NCBI GenBank assembly: GCA_947627235.1
Contig: CANQVG010000001.1
Coordinates: 1 to 64,000, forward strand
Reading direction: 5' to 3'
Source: an uncultured Clostridia bacterium
GTDB lineage: Bacteria; Bacillota; Clostridia; Oscillospirales; Ruminococcaceae
DNA length: 64,000 bases
The translations under genes and the position numbers were made by a program. Numbering within the stretch: the first letter of the stretch is position 1; each line of letters starts with the position of its first letter. Below are positions 7,139-14,935 of this stretch, piece by piece. Under the pieces are notes generated by a model that ran no database searches, was not told the DNA's origin, and saw nothing but the letters and a program-made list of their open reading frames with translations.

Positions 7139-8377
7139 TTATTTCTTTTTCAAACGCTTTCTGATAAACTCGCTCAATATGTCCTCATCTATAAAAGGCA
7201 GCCAGTCTTCCGGTATCGCGCTTATACCGTCTTTTTCCATAATTTCTCTTGCGATTTTGCCGAGAACCTCCTCATCTACAAACGGTAGCCAGTCCGTCGG
7301 AAGCGCGTCTTTTCCGCCTTTTTCGACCGCTTTCTTTGCCTGCTCACTTATCCATTCTTCGCCGATGTACGGCAGCCAGTCTGACGGCAGCGCGCCGATA
7401 CCGTTTTTTTCACATACTTCGTCCACCATATCGCTGAAGCTGTCCTCATCTATAAAAGGCAGCCAGTCTTCCGGTATCGCGCTTATGCCGTCTTTTTCCA
7501 TAATTTCTCTTGCGATTTTGCCGAGAACCTCCTCATCTACAAACGGTAGCCAGTCCGTCGGAAGCGCGTCTTTTCCGCCTTTTTCGACCGCTTTCTTTGC
7601 CTGCTCACTTATCCATTCTTCGCCGATGTACGGCAGCCAGTCTGACGGCAGCGCGCCGATACCGTTTTTTTCACATACGATATCCACCATATCGCTGAAG
7701 CTGTCCTCATCTATAAAAGGCAGCCAGTCTTCCGGTATCGCGCTTATACCGTCTTTTTCCATAATTTCTCTTGCAATTTCGCTGAGAACGTCCTCATCTA
7801 CAAACGGGAGCCAATCTGCGGGGACAGCTCCTATCCCGTCCTTTTTAACTGCGTCGGCGATAAGCTCGTTTATAAGATCATCGCTCAAATACGGCAGCAG
7901 CGAAGTCGGAACGGTAAAGAGGCTTTCCGGTTCCTCGTTGTCTTCACTGCGGCTTTCTTCCTCCGTAGTCTTGTAATCCTCGTTGTCGTCCAAGAGATTT
8001 TTTCGCACAACGCTGTCCGCCTGAGTTTCGTCGAGTATCGGAGCGAAGTTCTTTATTTCCTCTGCCGACATCTTCGGAGCCTTTTCTTCGCTGATGTCGG
8101 TGACAAGCTCTGCCGCGCGCTCGCTGCCGAGTATTCTGTCGACGCTGACGCCGAACAGCTTCGCTAGCTCCATAAGGTTGGCTATGTCGGGACAGCTTTG
8201 TCCGCGCTCCCAGTTTGAGACAGCCTGAAAGCTCACATTAAGCCTGTCGGCGAGTTCTGTCTGGGTGAGTCCCGCAGACTTTCTCAGCCTTGAGATGTTT
8301 GCGCCGACCTTCATAATGTCGAACACTTCGCACTGACTGCTCTTTAAAATTTCGCTTTTTGATTTTCCGAATATCAT
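7139..8377 (-). CDS. XRE-family regulator with nine 29-residue DWLP repeats
   Basis: A 412-residue protein. Residues about 22-80 are an XRE helix-turn-helix (LRKSAGLTQTELADRLNVS, then FQAVSNWERG). A charged linker of about 80 residues follows. From about 155 to the C-terminus there are nine consecutive 29-residue units with the pattern (L/I/V)P-x-DWLP-(F/Y), then an acidic patch and an amphipathic helix ending in E-K-(D/N/G)-G; the first unit is degenerate (TSLLPYL). I take the ATG at 8377, with AAAGGA upstream. No transmembrane segment is seen. I do not recognise the repeat family. It looks like a helical-repeat scaffold that could bind a protein or peptide and feed the signal to the HTH. 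It is monocistronic. Confidence 0.85.
   Translation of the reverse strand: MIFGKSKSEILKSSQCEVFDIMKVGANISRLRKSAGLTQTELADRLNVSFQAVSNWERGQSCPDIANLMELAKLFGVSVDRILGSERAAELVTDISEEKAPKMSAEEIKNFAPILDETQADSVVRKNLLDDNEDYKTTEEESRSEDNEEPESLFTVPTSLLPYLSDDLINELIADAVKKDGIGAVPADWLPFVDEDVLSEIAREIMEKDGISAIPEDWLPFIDEDSFSDMVDIVCEKNGIGALPSDWLPYIGEEWISEQAKKAVEKGGKDALPTDWLPFVDEEVLGKIAREIMEKDGISAIPEDWLPFIDEDSFSDMVDEVCEKNGIGALPSDWLPYIGEEWISEQAKKAVEKGGKDALPTDWLPFVDEEVLGKIAREIMEKDGISAIPEDWLPFIDEDILSEFIRKRLKKK
7181..7702. repeat. 261-bp tandem DNA repeat inside the XRE-DWLP gene
   Basis: The marker stretch GTCCTCATCTATAAAAGGC starts at 7181, 7442 and 7703, exactly 261 bp apart (87 codons, three protein repeats). The two full units are almost identical at DNA level, including third positions, so the duplication is recent and copy number may vary between strains. 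Confidence 0.9.
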
Positions 8378-8408
8378 TTTGACCGTCCTTTCGTCATTTG
8401 GTGATGCT

Positions 8409-8414
8409 ATTTTA
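8409..8414 (-). promoter_or_regulatory. Possible -10 of the XRE-DWLP gene
   Basis: TAAAAT on the minus strand, 32 bp upstream of the ATG. No convincing -35 is seen at 17 bp. Confidence 0.4.
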
Positions 8415-8460
8415 ACCCGACGTCTGAAAATTTGCCAGCAAGCGGTAATTGAACCTCGGA

Positions 8461-8477
8461 TTTCAAGAGACACTTGA
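8461..8477. promoter_or_regulatory. Inverted-repeat site shared with the XRE-TPR gene
   Basis: TTTCAAG-N5-CTTGA, 84 bp upstream of the XRE-DWLP ATG and about 24 bp upstream of where its -35 should lie. The 17-mer differs at only two positions from that at 42847-42863, upstream of another XRE gene. It is a candidate operator. Confidence 0.55.
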
Positions 8478-8550
8478 ATATAATATATTATATTTTCGAG
8501 TTGTACGCAACGGTCTTCCGAAAATTTTCAAATATTTTTCTTCCAATCGC

Positions 8551-8579
8551 TTGACAAGACCGAGGATTTGTGATAACAT
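8551..8579 (+). promoter_or_regulatory. Promoter of tRNA-Arg
   Basis: TTGACA (8551-8556), 17 bp, TAACAT (8574-8579) with TGA before the -10 (extended). It ends 14 bp before the tRNA. Confidence 0.75.
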
Positions 8580-8593
8580 ACCTACTTGTAGAT

Positions 8594-8669
8594 GCGCCCG
8601 TAGCTCAGTGGATAGAGTGCCCGGCTACGAACCGGTAGGTCGAGAGTTCGAATCTCCCCGGGCGCGCCA
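8594..8669 (+). tRNA. tRNA-Arg (ACG)
   Basis: A 76-nt cloverleaf with acceptor GCGCCCG/CGGGCGC, discriminator G and encoded CCA. The anticodon loop CTACGAA lies between CCGG arms and gives ACG, whose A34 is normally deaminated to inosine to read CGU/CGC/CGA. Confidence 0.95.
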
Positions 8670-8671
8670 TT

Positions 8672-8700
8672 TCGCGGCGAACCCTTTTGGCTCGCCGCGA
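8672..8700 (+). terminator. Hairpin after tRNA-Arg (copy C of the tRNA-linked repeat)
   Basis: TCGCGGCGA and TCGCCGCGA form a 9-bp stem 2 nt after the CCA end, followed by TTTGCTATGT. Stem and loop (ACCCTTTTGGC) are the same as in copy B at 43127-43155, but the competing downstream arm is missing here. Confidence 0.65.
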
Positions 8701-8721
8701 TTTGCTATGTATTCATAAAAA

Positions 8722-9981
8722 ATGCGGACATTCAATGTGCCGCGACTGTATTTGAATTTTGTTTTTCGGGTGATACTTTTGGAAAAATCCTACCGCAAAA
8801 CCGTATACGCCTGCTACATAGGCTACATAACTCAGGGCGTGGTCAACAACCTCGCTCCGCTTTTGTTTCTGACGTTTATAAATTCCGGTTGGGCGACGCT
8901 TCGCACGGTCACTTTTCTTACGACCCTCAATTTTGCTACCCAGCTCGCCGTAGACCTGCTCTCCGCCTGTTTTGTGGATAAAATCGGTTACCGAAAGTGC
9001 ATCGTCGCGGCGCATATTTTCTGCTTTGTCGGACTCGTCGGAATGGCGTCGCTGCCGTTTATTCTCCCTTCTCCTTTTGCGGGTCTCCTGATTTCGGTAG
9101 TGCTCTACGCTGTAGGAGGAGGTCTACTTGAGGTGCTCGTCAGTCCCATAGTTGAGGCGTGTCCGTCCGACAATAAGGCGGGAGCTATGAGTTTACTTCA
9201 CTCATTTTACTGTTGGGGAGTGGTAGCCGTCATAGCGCTTTCCACCCTTTGGCTGTGGGTATTCGGGCGCGACAGTTGGCGCCTGCTCTGCGTGCTGTGG
9301 TCTGTTATCCCGCTTGCAAACGCTTTTTTATTCACCCGCGTTCCGATAAACAGTCTCACCTCCGAAGGAGAGGGTATGAGCCTCGGCGGGCTTTTCAAGA
9401 CTAAAATTTTCTGGATTTTCGCGCTGCTGATGTTTGCCGCCGGAGCCTCGGAGCTTGCTATGGCGCAGTGGGCGTCGGCATTTGCAGAGAGCGGACTCGG
9501 AATCGAAAAGGCTGTAGGCGACCTCGCAGGACCCTGCGTCTTTGCGGTACTTATGGGAATTGCCCGAACGGTCTACGCGAAAGCAGGCAGCAAAATAAAG
9601 CTCGAAAGATTCATACTTTTCAGCGGAATTATGTGCCTTGCGAGTTACCTTGCGGCTTCTCTATGCCCGATACCCGCCGTGGCGCTTTTGGGCTGCGGAG
9701 TTTGCGGCTTTTCGGTGGGAATAATGTGGCCGGGAGTATTCAGCCTTGCTTCGGCTTCAATTCCCAAGGGCGGGACTGCTCTCTTTGCGCTTCTCGCGCT
9801 TGCGGGAGACCTTGGCTGCACCGGCGGCCCGACGTTTGTGGGACTTGTGTCTTCGTCGTTTGGGGACAGTCTTAGGGCAGGGCTTTTAGCCGCGATAATC
9901 TTCCCGATAATTATGATTGCCGGAATACTTGTTTTGAAGCGTTCAAAAAAGAGACAAGGCTTTGTTACCGAAAATTCATAA
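8722..9981 (+). CDS. MFS transporter
   Basis: A protein of up to 419 residues with about 12 hydrophobic segments, typical of the major facilitator superfamily. A Gly/Asp-rich FVDKIGYRKCIV loop after the second or third segment matches the MFS loop 2-3 motif, and ALLALAGDLGCTGGPTFVG marks the late C-terminal half. Substrate is unknown; the overall look is that of sugar or drug permeases of Clostridia. The start is uncertain. The ATG at 8722 has no ribosome site and lies right after the tRNA terminator; GTG or TTG codons around 8770-8780, near a GGTG, are alternatives and would remove about 17-20 residues before the first membrane segment. A terminator follows. Confidence 0.85.
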   Translation: MRTFNVPRLYLNFVFRVILLEKSYRKTVYACYIGYITQGVVNNLAPLLFLTFINSGWATLRTVTFLTTLNFATQLAVDLLSACFVDKIGYRKCIVAAHIFCFVGLVGMASLPFILPSPFAGLLISVVLYAVGGGLLEVLVSPIVEACPSDNKAGAMSLLHSFYCWGVVAVIALSTLWLWVFGRDSWRLLCVLWSVIPLANAFLFTRVPINSLTSEGEGMSLGGLFKTKIFWIFALLMFAAGASELAMAQWASAFAESGLGIEKAVGDLAGPCVFAVLMGIARTVYAKAGSKIKLERFILFSGIMCLASYLAASLCPIPAVALLGCGVCGFSVGIMWPGVFSLASASIPKGGTALFALLALAGDLGCTGGPTFVGLVSSSFGDSLRAGLLAAIIFPIIMIAGILVLKRSKKRQGFVTENS

Positions 9982-9988
9982 AATTGTA

Positions 9989-10019
9989 ACCGCTCTGGAA
10001 TTGATTTTTTCGGAGCGGT
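9989..10019 (+). terminator. Terminator of the MFS gene
   Basis: ACCGCTC and GAGCGGT form a 7-bp stem with a long T-rich loop, followed by GTTTTAT. It starts 8 bp after the stop. Confidence 0.7.
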
Positions 10020-10103
10020 GTTTTATAATAAAATTACCGACAAAATTCGGCATTATAATTCAAAAATTACCGCCGATTTTTGACGCTTTTCTGCGCATAT
10101 TAT

Positions 10104-10126
10104 AACTGCGGGAAAATCCCGCAGTT
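10104..10126. repeat. Perfect 10-bp inverted repeat in the pdaA-like leader region
   Basis: AACTGCGGGA and TCCCGCAGTT enclose AAA. No T tract follows. It lies about 120 bp upstream of the deacetylase gene. The stretch 10180-10235 after it can also pair (GTCA-GCCG with CGGC...TGAC). No known riboswitch consensus was recognised. Confidence 0.5.
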
Positions 10127-10244
10127 CAAGAGCGTTACAGGCGTGATTTGCGATAATCCGCCTTTTAAAGGAAAAACAAACGACAGGCGTCAGCCGCGGC
10201 ATGACTTAATGCGACCGGCGCTGTGACAGGAAACGGAGATAACA

Positions 10245-11279
10245 ATGTCAGTTAAAACACGATTTATTTCAATTATGTCCGCTGCGGTTATGACCTTGTC
10301 GCTCTGCGGCTGTATGTCTTTGGAGGACGGCCGTTATCAGAACAACGGTCAGACCTCGCAGACTGTTCCCAACGACGGTGAACCCCGCGTCTCGATTTCA
10401 ACAGCCGCACCGCAGGAGACGGCGTCCGTTTCGACGGAGCCGGACGACATCGGTTCAACAACACAGTTGACCGATCCGCCGCATGAAGACGAAACTATGC
10501 CCGAAGCCGACAAAGAGGAACCCTCGGAGTCGGTAAGCGACGTAAGCGACGTTATAGAGCCTTTGGCTACTATGCAAAAGCGGGACTATTCGGCTCTTGA
10601 CACCGAGTCTCACGGATACGGTCAGGGAGTCAGATTTGACGACTTAAACCGTCCGAAAGGCGCGCTTAATTTTAACGACGGATATTCAATTTATAACGCA
10701 AAAGCGATAAACGACACCGATGAAAAGGTGATAAACCTCACTTTTGACCAAGGCTATGAAAACGGTTTCACCTCTATGATTCTCGACACATTAAAAGAAA
10801 AGGGCGTAAAAGCGACTTTCTTTGTGGTAGGGGATTATGCCGAGCGTCAGCCCGAGCTTGTTCAGCGAATGATAGACGAGGGACACACCGTCGGCTCTCA
10901 TTCAGTGAACCATTATTCGATGCCTGAGCTTTCGGTTGAGGAAGCCACGGAAGAGGTAATGGGTCTTCACAGATATATGCTTGAGCATTTCGGCATACAG
11001 ATGACGCTTTTCAGACCACCGAAAGGTGAATATTCCGAAAAGAGCCTTGCGGTGACGGCGGATCTCGGATATAAGACGGTATTGTGGAGTTTTGCCTATG
11101 CCGACTGGGATACGGATAACCAACCCAATCCTCAGGAGTCTCTGCAAAAGCTTATTGACAGAGCCCATCCGGGAGCGATATATCTTCTGCACTCGGTATC
11201 CGAGACCAACGCAAATATTCTCGGAGATTTTATTGACGCAATGCTTGCCGAGGGATACACCTTTAGCTGTGAATTTTGA
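10245..11279 (+). CDS. PdaA-like polysaccharide deacetylase lipoprotein
   Basis: A 344-residue exported protein. The N-terminus has a lipoprotein signal with lipobox LCGC (Cys about residue 23). An acidic, Ser/Thr-rich linker reaches to about 110. A NodB-type domain follows: LTFDQGYENG (metal-site Asp motif, in the PdaA-type DQGYENG form), TVGSHSVNH (His pair), FRPPKGEYS and the late LLHSVS motif. PdaA-type enzymes remove acetyl groups from muramic acid on the route to muramic-delta-lactam in the spore cortex, or act on related peptidoglycan units. The lipid anchor suggests it works at the outer face of the membrane. RBS GGAG lies 7 nt before the ATG. A shared terminator separates it from rqcP. 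Confidence 0.88.
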   Translation: MSVKTRFISIMSAAVMTLSLCGCMSLEDGRYQNNGQTSQTVPNDGEPRVSISTAAPQETASVSTEPDDIGSTTQLTDPPHEDETMPEADKEEPSESVSDVSDVIEPLATMQKRDYSALDTESHGYGQGVRFDDLNRPKGALNFNDGYSIYNAKAINDTDEKVINLTFDQGYENGFTSMILDTLKEKGVKATFFVVGDYAERQPELVQRMIDEGHTVGSHSVNHYSMPELSVEEATEEVMGLHRYMLEHFGIQMTLFRPPKGEYSEKSLAVTADLGYKTVLWSFAYADWDTDNQPNPQESLQKLIDRAHPGAIYLLHSVSETNANILGDFIDAMLAEGYTFSCEF

Positions 11280-11290
11280 ATACCGACAAA

Positions 11291-11325
11291 ATAAAACGCC
11301 CGTTTCTGGTGAACGGGCGTTTTAT
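11291..11325. terminator. Bidirectional terminator between the deacetylase gene and rqcP
   Basis: ATAAAACGCCCGTT and AACGGGCGTTTTAT form a perfect 14-bp stem with a 7-nt loop. The A/T-rich arms give a U tract on either strand; the genes converge on it. Confidence 0.92.
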
Positions 11326-11326
11326 G

Positions 11327-11569
11327 TTATTGAATTATTTCGTACAGTTCCTGTGCCGACTCTTTTCTTACTACCTCTGTTACCGCAGTTACCTTAGCCT
11401 TAAGCGGAACCTGTCCGAGATTAACTTCGATTATGTCTCCGACATTCACGTCGTAGGAAGCGCGGGCAATTTTACCGTTTACAGAAATCCTGCCTGCGTC
11501 GCAGGCTTCGTTGGCCACGGTGCGGCGCTTGATGAGCCGCGATACCTTTAAATACTTATCCAGTCTCAT
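11327..11569 (-). CDS. rqcP: S4-domain RNA-binding protein RqcP (YabO/Hsp15-like)
   Basis: An 80-residue protein that is almost wholly one S4 RNA-binding domain: MRLDKYLKVSRLIKRRTVANEACDAG with a downstream RISVNGK loop. This matches RqcP (YabO), which in Firmicutes works with RqcH on stalled 50S subunits to add C-terminal alanine tails to incomplete peptides. Length is typical. It lies about 65 bp downstream of the HU gene on the same strand, a common pairing in Firmicutes, but an HU terminator lies between them. Confidence 0.9.
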   Translation of the reverse strand: MRLDKYLKVSRLIKRRTVANEACDAGRISVNGKIARASYDVNVGDIIEVNLGQVPLKAKVTAVTEVVRKESAQELYEIIQ

Positions 11570-11597
11570 AAAAACCTCTTATTACGACAAAAAATTA

Positions 11598-11622
11598 ACC
11601 GACCGGCACGGAACCGGTCGGT
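11598..11622 (-). terminator. Terminator of the HU gene
   Basis: ACCGACCGG and CCGGTCGGT form a 9-bp stem with a 7-nt loop, followed on the minus strand by TAATTTTTTG. It starts 13 bp beyond the HU stop. Read-through could feed rqcP. Confidence 0.85.
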
Positions 11623-11634
11623 CAAAGCTTTTGA

Positions 11635-11910
11635 TTACTTGGCTACTACGTCCTTGAGAGCCTTGCCTGCCTTGAAGGTAGGAACCTTCCTTGCAGGAAT
11701 CTTGATCTGAGCCTTGGTTCTCGGGTTAATGCCAACCTTGGCATCGCGCTTCTTTACCTCAAAGGTTCCGAAACCGACAAGGGTGACCTTGTCGCCGTCA
11801 GCGAGAGCCTCAGTAATGCTGTTGACTACAGCATTGAGGGCCTTTTCGGCATCCTTCTTAGAGCAGGCAGCTTTAGCTGCAATCTTGTTTACAAGTTCGA
11901 CTTTAGTCAT
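11635..11910 (-). CDS. hup: DNA-binding protein HU
   Basis: A 91-residue HU family protein that bends and compacts the nucleoid as a dimer. Typical blocks are MTKVELVNKIA, VTLVGFGTFEV and the DNA-binding arm RDAKVGINPRTKAQIKIPARKVPTFKAGK. I take the ATG at 11910, with AGGAGG 7 nt before it; a longer in-frame ATG at 11934 lies inside that ribosome site. A promoter (TTGATT, 17 bp, TAAAAT) lies 70-98 bp upstream. Confidence 0.95.
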   Translation of the reverse strand: MTKVELVNKIAAKAACSKKDAEKALNAVVNSITEALADGDKVTLVGFGTFEVKKRDAKVGINPRTKAQIKIPARKVPTFKAGKALKDVVAK

Positions 11911-11979
11911 TTTTGTTTCCTCCTGTTTTTGCATAAATCATATTTTCGCCGCGGACACCCGCAGGCTCAACATAAACAC

Positions 11980-12008
11980 ATTTTATACCGATTTTGCCCA
12001 AAAATCAA
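11980..12008 (-). promoter_or_regulatory. Promoter of the HU gene
   Basis: TTGATT (12003-12008) and TAAAAT (11980-11985) on the minus strand with a 17-bp spacer. The -35 overlaps the end of the flippase gene. Confidence 0.6.
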
Positions 12009-12010
12009 GC

Positions 12011-13708
12011 CTATTTTCCCAATATTTCCGCTTTAATGCGATTTTTAGTAGAAATGTCCAACAGGAGAATGAAAATTATGTACGATATAACGGCAAAAAT
12101 TACAGAAACTGCTACAGAAAGGGCGTCGGAGAGGTACAGAGAAAAATTCTCATAAATTTTCAGCGCCGCAAAAGACGCCGCGGCACCGCCCAAAAGAGGA
12201 AGAAATACCGAATATGACGGTTTGGGTTTTGTTTTTGTTATTCTGTAGAGAGAACCGACGGATATCATACACATCACCCCTCCGCTTACCAAAGACGCGA
12301 TTGCCGCGCCCGAAAGTCCGAGAGAGGGAATCGGGACGAGCAGGGTATTAAGTCCGAGCTTCACAAACGCCCCGAAAAGGTTTATTTTAATAGGAAGATC
12401 TGCCCGACCGACCGCCTGAAGCATCGAGTAGGAAGCGCCGCCGGCAGTAACAAAAGCCGTTCCGAGCGCCATAATGCTCAGGGGAACTGCGGTAACGGCT
12501 ACCTCCTCGGCTCTTGATGAAAACAGCAACCCGAGAATCTGCCTTGACATAGCCGAAAGACCGATTCCGGCAGGTATTGAAATAAAGAGTATGACCGATA
12601 TTACCCGTCTTATCTCCCTGCTGACTCTTTCGCCGTCCTTTCTTGCCCAGTATTCGGCGATGTTCGGCAAAGCGCTTTTTCCGAAGACAGAGCAGAGCGA
12701 CGGCGCCAACCCGAAGACTGTAGCGGCAAGTCCCGTGAATGAGCCGTAAAGGTAGTTTGGCAGTTCTTTGAGTGAGACCCCGCTTGCAATAGCGTCAGCG
12801 TATTTTTCCATATAAAGCCACGGATTTTTTGCCAAAGACGTCTTGATGCAGAGAATAATCGTATAAAGGTCGACCATTCCCGCGAGGCTTGAAACTATCG
12901 CTGCCGCCGAGATGGGAAGTATAAGCCTTATGAGCTTTTTGCTTTCTTCCTTTATTTCGGCGTCTGTGGGTGAGATTTCCCGCTCGATGCCGTCGGAGCC
13001 GAGCCAGTGTCTTAAAAGCATAAACAGAAAGCTCGACATTTCCGAAACGGTCACCCCGAGTACAGCCGCCGCCGCGACGTATGGAAGCGATACTTCCGAA
13101 AGCTGCTGAATACCCGCGCAGTGGATTCCGAATACGTTCTTGTCGTCGATAAAGCGTATGTAAGCGTAATTCTGTGTAAAATACGCAAAACCGAGTCCCG
13201 CGGCCACCCTGACGACGGATTCGAGAATCTGTGAAAGGGCGGTGGGGGTCATATTGCGCAGACCCTCGTAATAGCCCCTGTAAATCGCGGTAACGGTTCC
13301 TAAGAACACGCAGGGTAAAATCGCGATGACTGCGGCTTTTGCGCCCTCGTTGCCGATAAACCGCCTTGTGATGAAGCCTGCAAATACCATCGGTACCGTT
13401 GAGCATAGTATACTCGGTATCAGAAAGAGCCGCAGTGCGGCGGTCTTTACGCCTTTTACGCTTTTAAGGCGTCCCTTTGCTTCGTTTTCCGAGACGAGCT
13501 GAGCGACAGCCGGCGTAAGGCTTGCGGCGCAAAGCGCGTACAGCGGCGTAAAAACGGCGTAGGCGCTTGAAAAGTACCCCATACCTATGCCGCCGAGAAT
13601 GTTCGCAAGAAATATTTTGAATACAAGTCCCGCCGCCTTGCCGACAAAAACAGCGGTCATAAGAATAATCGAGCTGTGAATAAGTCCCTGCTTTTTCGTA
13701 ATTGTCAA
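12011..13708 (-). CDS. SpoVB/MurJ-type polysaccharide flippase
   Basis: A 565-residue membrane protein with about 14 hydrophobic segments, of the MOP superfamily SpoVB branch. These proteins flip lipid-linked cell-wall precursors; SpoVB itself serves the spore cortex, MurJ and paralogues serve vegetative wall. Family traits are the N-terminal KAAGLVFKIFLANILGGIGMGYFSSAYAVF stretch and AIYRGYYEGLRNMTPTALSQILE. The start is uncertain: a TTG at 13708 gives MTITKKQG, but the AAGGGG ribosome site is too close. No ATG in the first 16 codons offers a better site. It diverges from trpS. Whether it is SpoVB or another paralogue cannot be settled here. Confidence 0.85.
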   Translation of the reverse strand: MTITKKQGLIHSSIILMTAVFVGKAAGLVFKIFLANILGGIGMGYFSSAYAVFTPLYALCAASLTPAVAQLVSENEAKGRLKSVKGVKTAALRLFLIPSILCSTVPMVFAGFITRRFIGNEGAKAAVIAILPCVFLGTVTAIYRGYYEGLRNMTPTALSQILESVVRVAAGLGFAYFTQNYAYIRFIDDKNVFGIHCAGIQQLSEVSLPYVAAAAVLGVTVSEMSSFLFMLLRHWLGSDGIEREISPTDAEIKEESKKLIRLILPISAAAIVSSLAGMVDLYTIILCIKTSLAKNPWLYMEKYADAIASGVSLKELPNYLYGSFTGLAATVFGLAPSLCSVFGKSALPNIAEYWARKDGERVSREIRRVISVILFISIPAGIGLSAMSRQILGLLFSSRAEEVAVTAVPLSIMALGTAFVTAGGASYSMLQAVGRADLPIKINLFGAFVKLGLNTLLVPIPSLGLSGAAIASLVSGGVMCMISVGSLYRITKTKPKPSYSVFLPLLGGAAASFAALKIYENFSLYLSDALSVAVSVIFAVISYIIFILLLDISTKNRIKAEILGK

Positions 13709-13809
13709 CCCCTTAGAACAGTTTGTACTATTCTATTTTGACGTGGGACAATATAGAAGTCTTAAGTCGGAAAAGAGATTTTGTCTTCTGTTTTCTTGCC
13801 AGTAAGGGT

Positions 13810-13838
13810 TTGACATTTTCTGAACGTTGTGCTAAAAT
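13810..13838 (+). promoter_or_regulatory. Promoter of trpS
   Basis: TTGACA (13810-13815) and TAAAAT (13833-13838) with a 17-bp spacer and TGC before the -10. It lies 37 bp upstream of the ATG, leaving no room for a T-box leader. Confidence 0.85.
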
Positions 13839-13874
13839 ATCCCCGATTACATTTTCCGAACGAGGAGGATAATT

Positions 13875-14882
13875 ATGTCGGAACCCGAAAGAAAAAAAGT
13901 CATATTCAGCGGAATACAGCCTACAGGCGTCTTTACTCTCGGCAATTATGTCGGAGCTGTGCGCAACTGGGGACCCTTGCAGGATGAATACGACTGCATA
14001 TATTCCATCGTCGACGAGCACGCGATAACCGTCCGCCGCGACCCTGTCAAATTCCGCCAGCAGACCGTCGAGAGCTATGCTCTGCTTCTTGCCTGCGGAA
14101 TCGACCCCGAAAAGTCTATAGTTTTCATTCAATCTCACAACCCGAACCACGCCCAGCTCAGTTGGATTCTGGGCTGCGTTACGCAGTTCGGCGAGCTTTC
14201 GAGAATGACCCAGTTCAAGGACAAGGCGGCAAAGCACGCCGACGATATCAACGCGGGGCTTTTCACCTATCCCGTGCTTATGGCTGCCGATATTCTCACA
14301 TATAACGCCGACGTCGTCCCGATAGGCGATGACCAGCGTCAGCATCTCGAGCTTGCGAGAAATATTGCCGTGAGATTCAATCAGCGTTACGGCGAGACTT
14401 TCACCGTTCCCGAGGCGTATATACCCAAGGTCGGCGCGAGGATAAAGTCGCTTCAGGAGCCGACCAAGAAGATGTCGAAGTCCGATGACAACCCTAACTC
14501 CACCATCTACATTCTCGACGACAAGGACACTATTATACGCAAGTGTCGCCGCGCCGTCACCGACAGCGAGACCGAGATCCGCTATGCCGAGGGCAAAGAC
14601 GGCATCAACAACCTGCTGACTATCTATTCCTGCGCCTCTGGCAAAAGCATAGAGGAAGCCGAAAAGGAGTTCGCGGGCTGCGGCTACGGCGACTTCAAGC
14701 TGGCTGTGGGCGAAGCTGTAGCCGACTGGTTGGAACCGGTGCGCACCGAGTACGCCCGCCTTATGAACGACAAGGCATACCTCAAGCAGTGCTGGACCGA
14801 TGGCGCACAGCGCGCGTTCAGACTTTCAAATAAGATATACGCCAAGGCTTGCAGGAAGATAGGCTTTGTGGATTATCGGTGA
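13875..14882 (+). CDS. trpS: Tryptophanyl-tRNA synthetase
   Basis: A 335-residue class I aminoacyl-tRNA synthetase that charges tRNA-Trp. The HIGH-equivalent is TLGNYVGA (21-28), preceded by FSGIQPTG, and KMSKS is at 199-203. Length fits bacterial TrpRS (about 330). GAGGAGG precedes the ATG. It is the first gene of a + strand run with ychF and a small membrane protein. Confidence 0.96.
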   Translation: MSEPERKKVIFSGIQPTGVFTLGNYVGAVRNWGPLQDEYDCIYSIVDEHAITVRRDPVKFRQQTVESYALLLACGIDPEKSIVFIQSHNPNHAQLSWILGCVTQFGELSRMTQFKDKAAKHADDINAGLFTYPVLMAADILTYNADVVPIGDDQRQHLELARNIAVRFNQRYGETFTVPEAYIPKVGARIKSLQEPTKKMSKSDDNPNSTIYILDDKDTIIRKCRRAVTDSETEIRYAEGKDGINNLLTIYSCASGKSIEEAEKEFAGCGYGDFKLAVGEAVADWLEPVRTEYARLMNDKAYLKQCWTDGAQRAFRLSNKIYAKACRKIGFVDYR

Positions 14883-14935
14883 CTTGATATGAATTTTTTG
14901 CGGGAGTTCTACACTTCCGAGTAAGGAGAAAGATT

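Noticed and set aside
7181-7702. Regular DNA repeats that might suggest a CRISPR or minisatellite
   Set aside because: The 261-bp period is in frame and codes for the DWLP protein repeats; there are no short direct repeats with unique spacers.
10130-10244. c-di-GMP, ydaO or cobalamin riboswitch before the deacetylase gene
   Set aside because: The conserved cores of these classes were not recognisable; the leader is only described as structured.
13839-13874. T-box leader of trpS
   Set aside because: Only about 30 nt separate the promoter from the gene, and no AGGGTGG-type T-box sequence is present.
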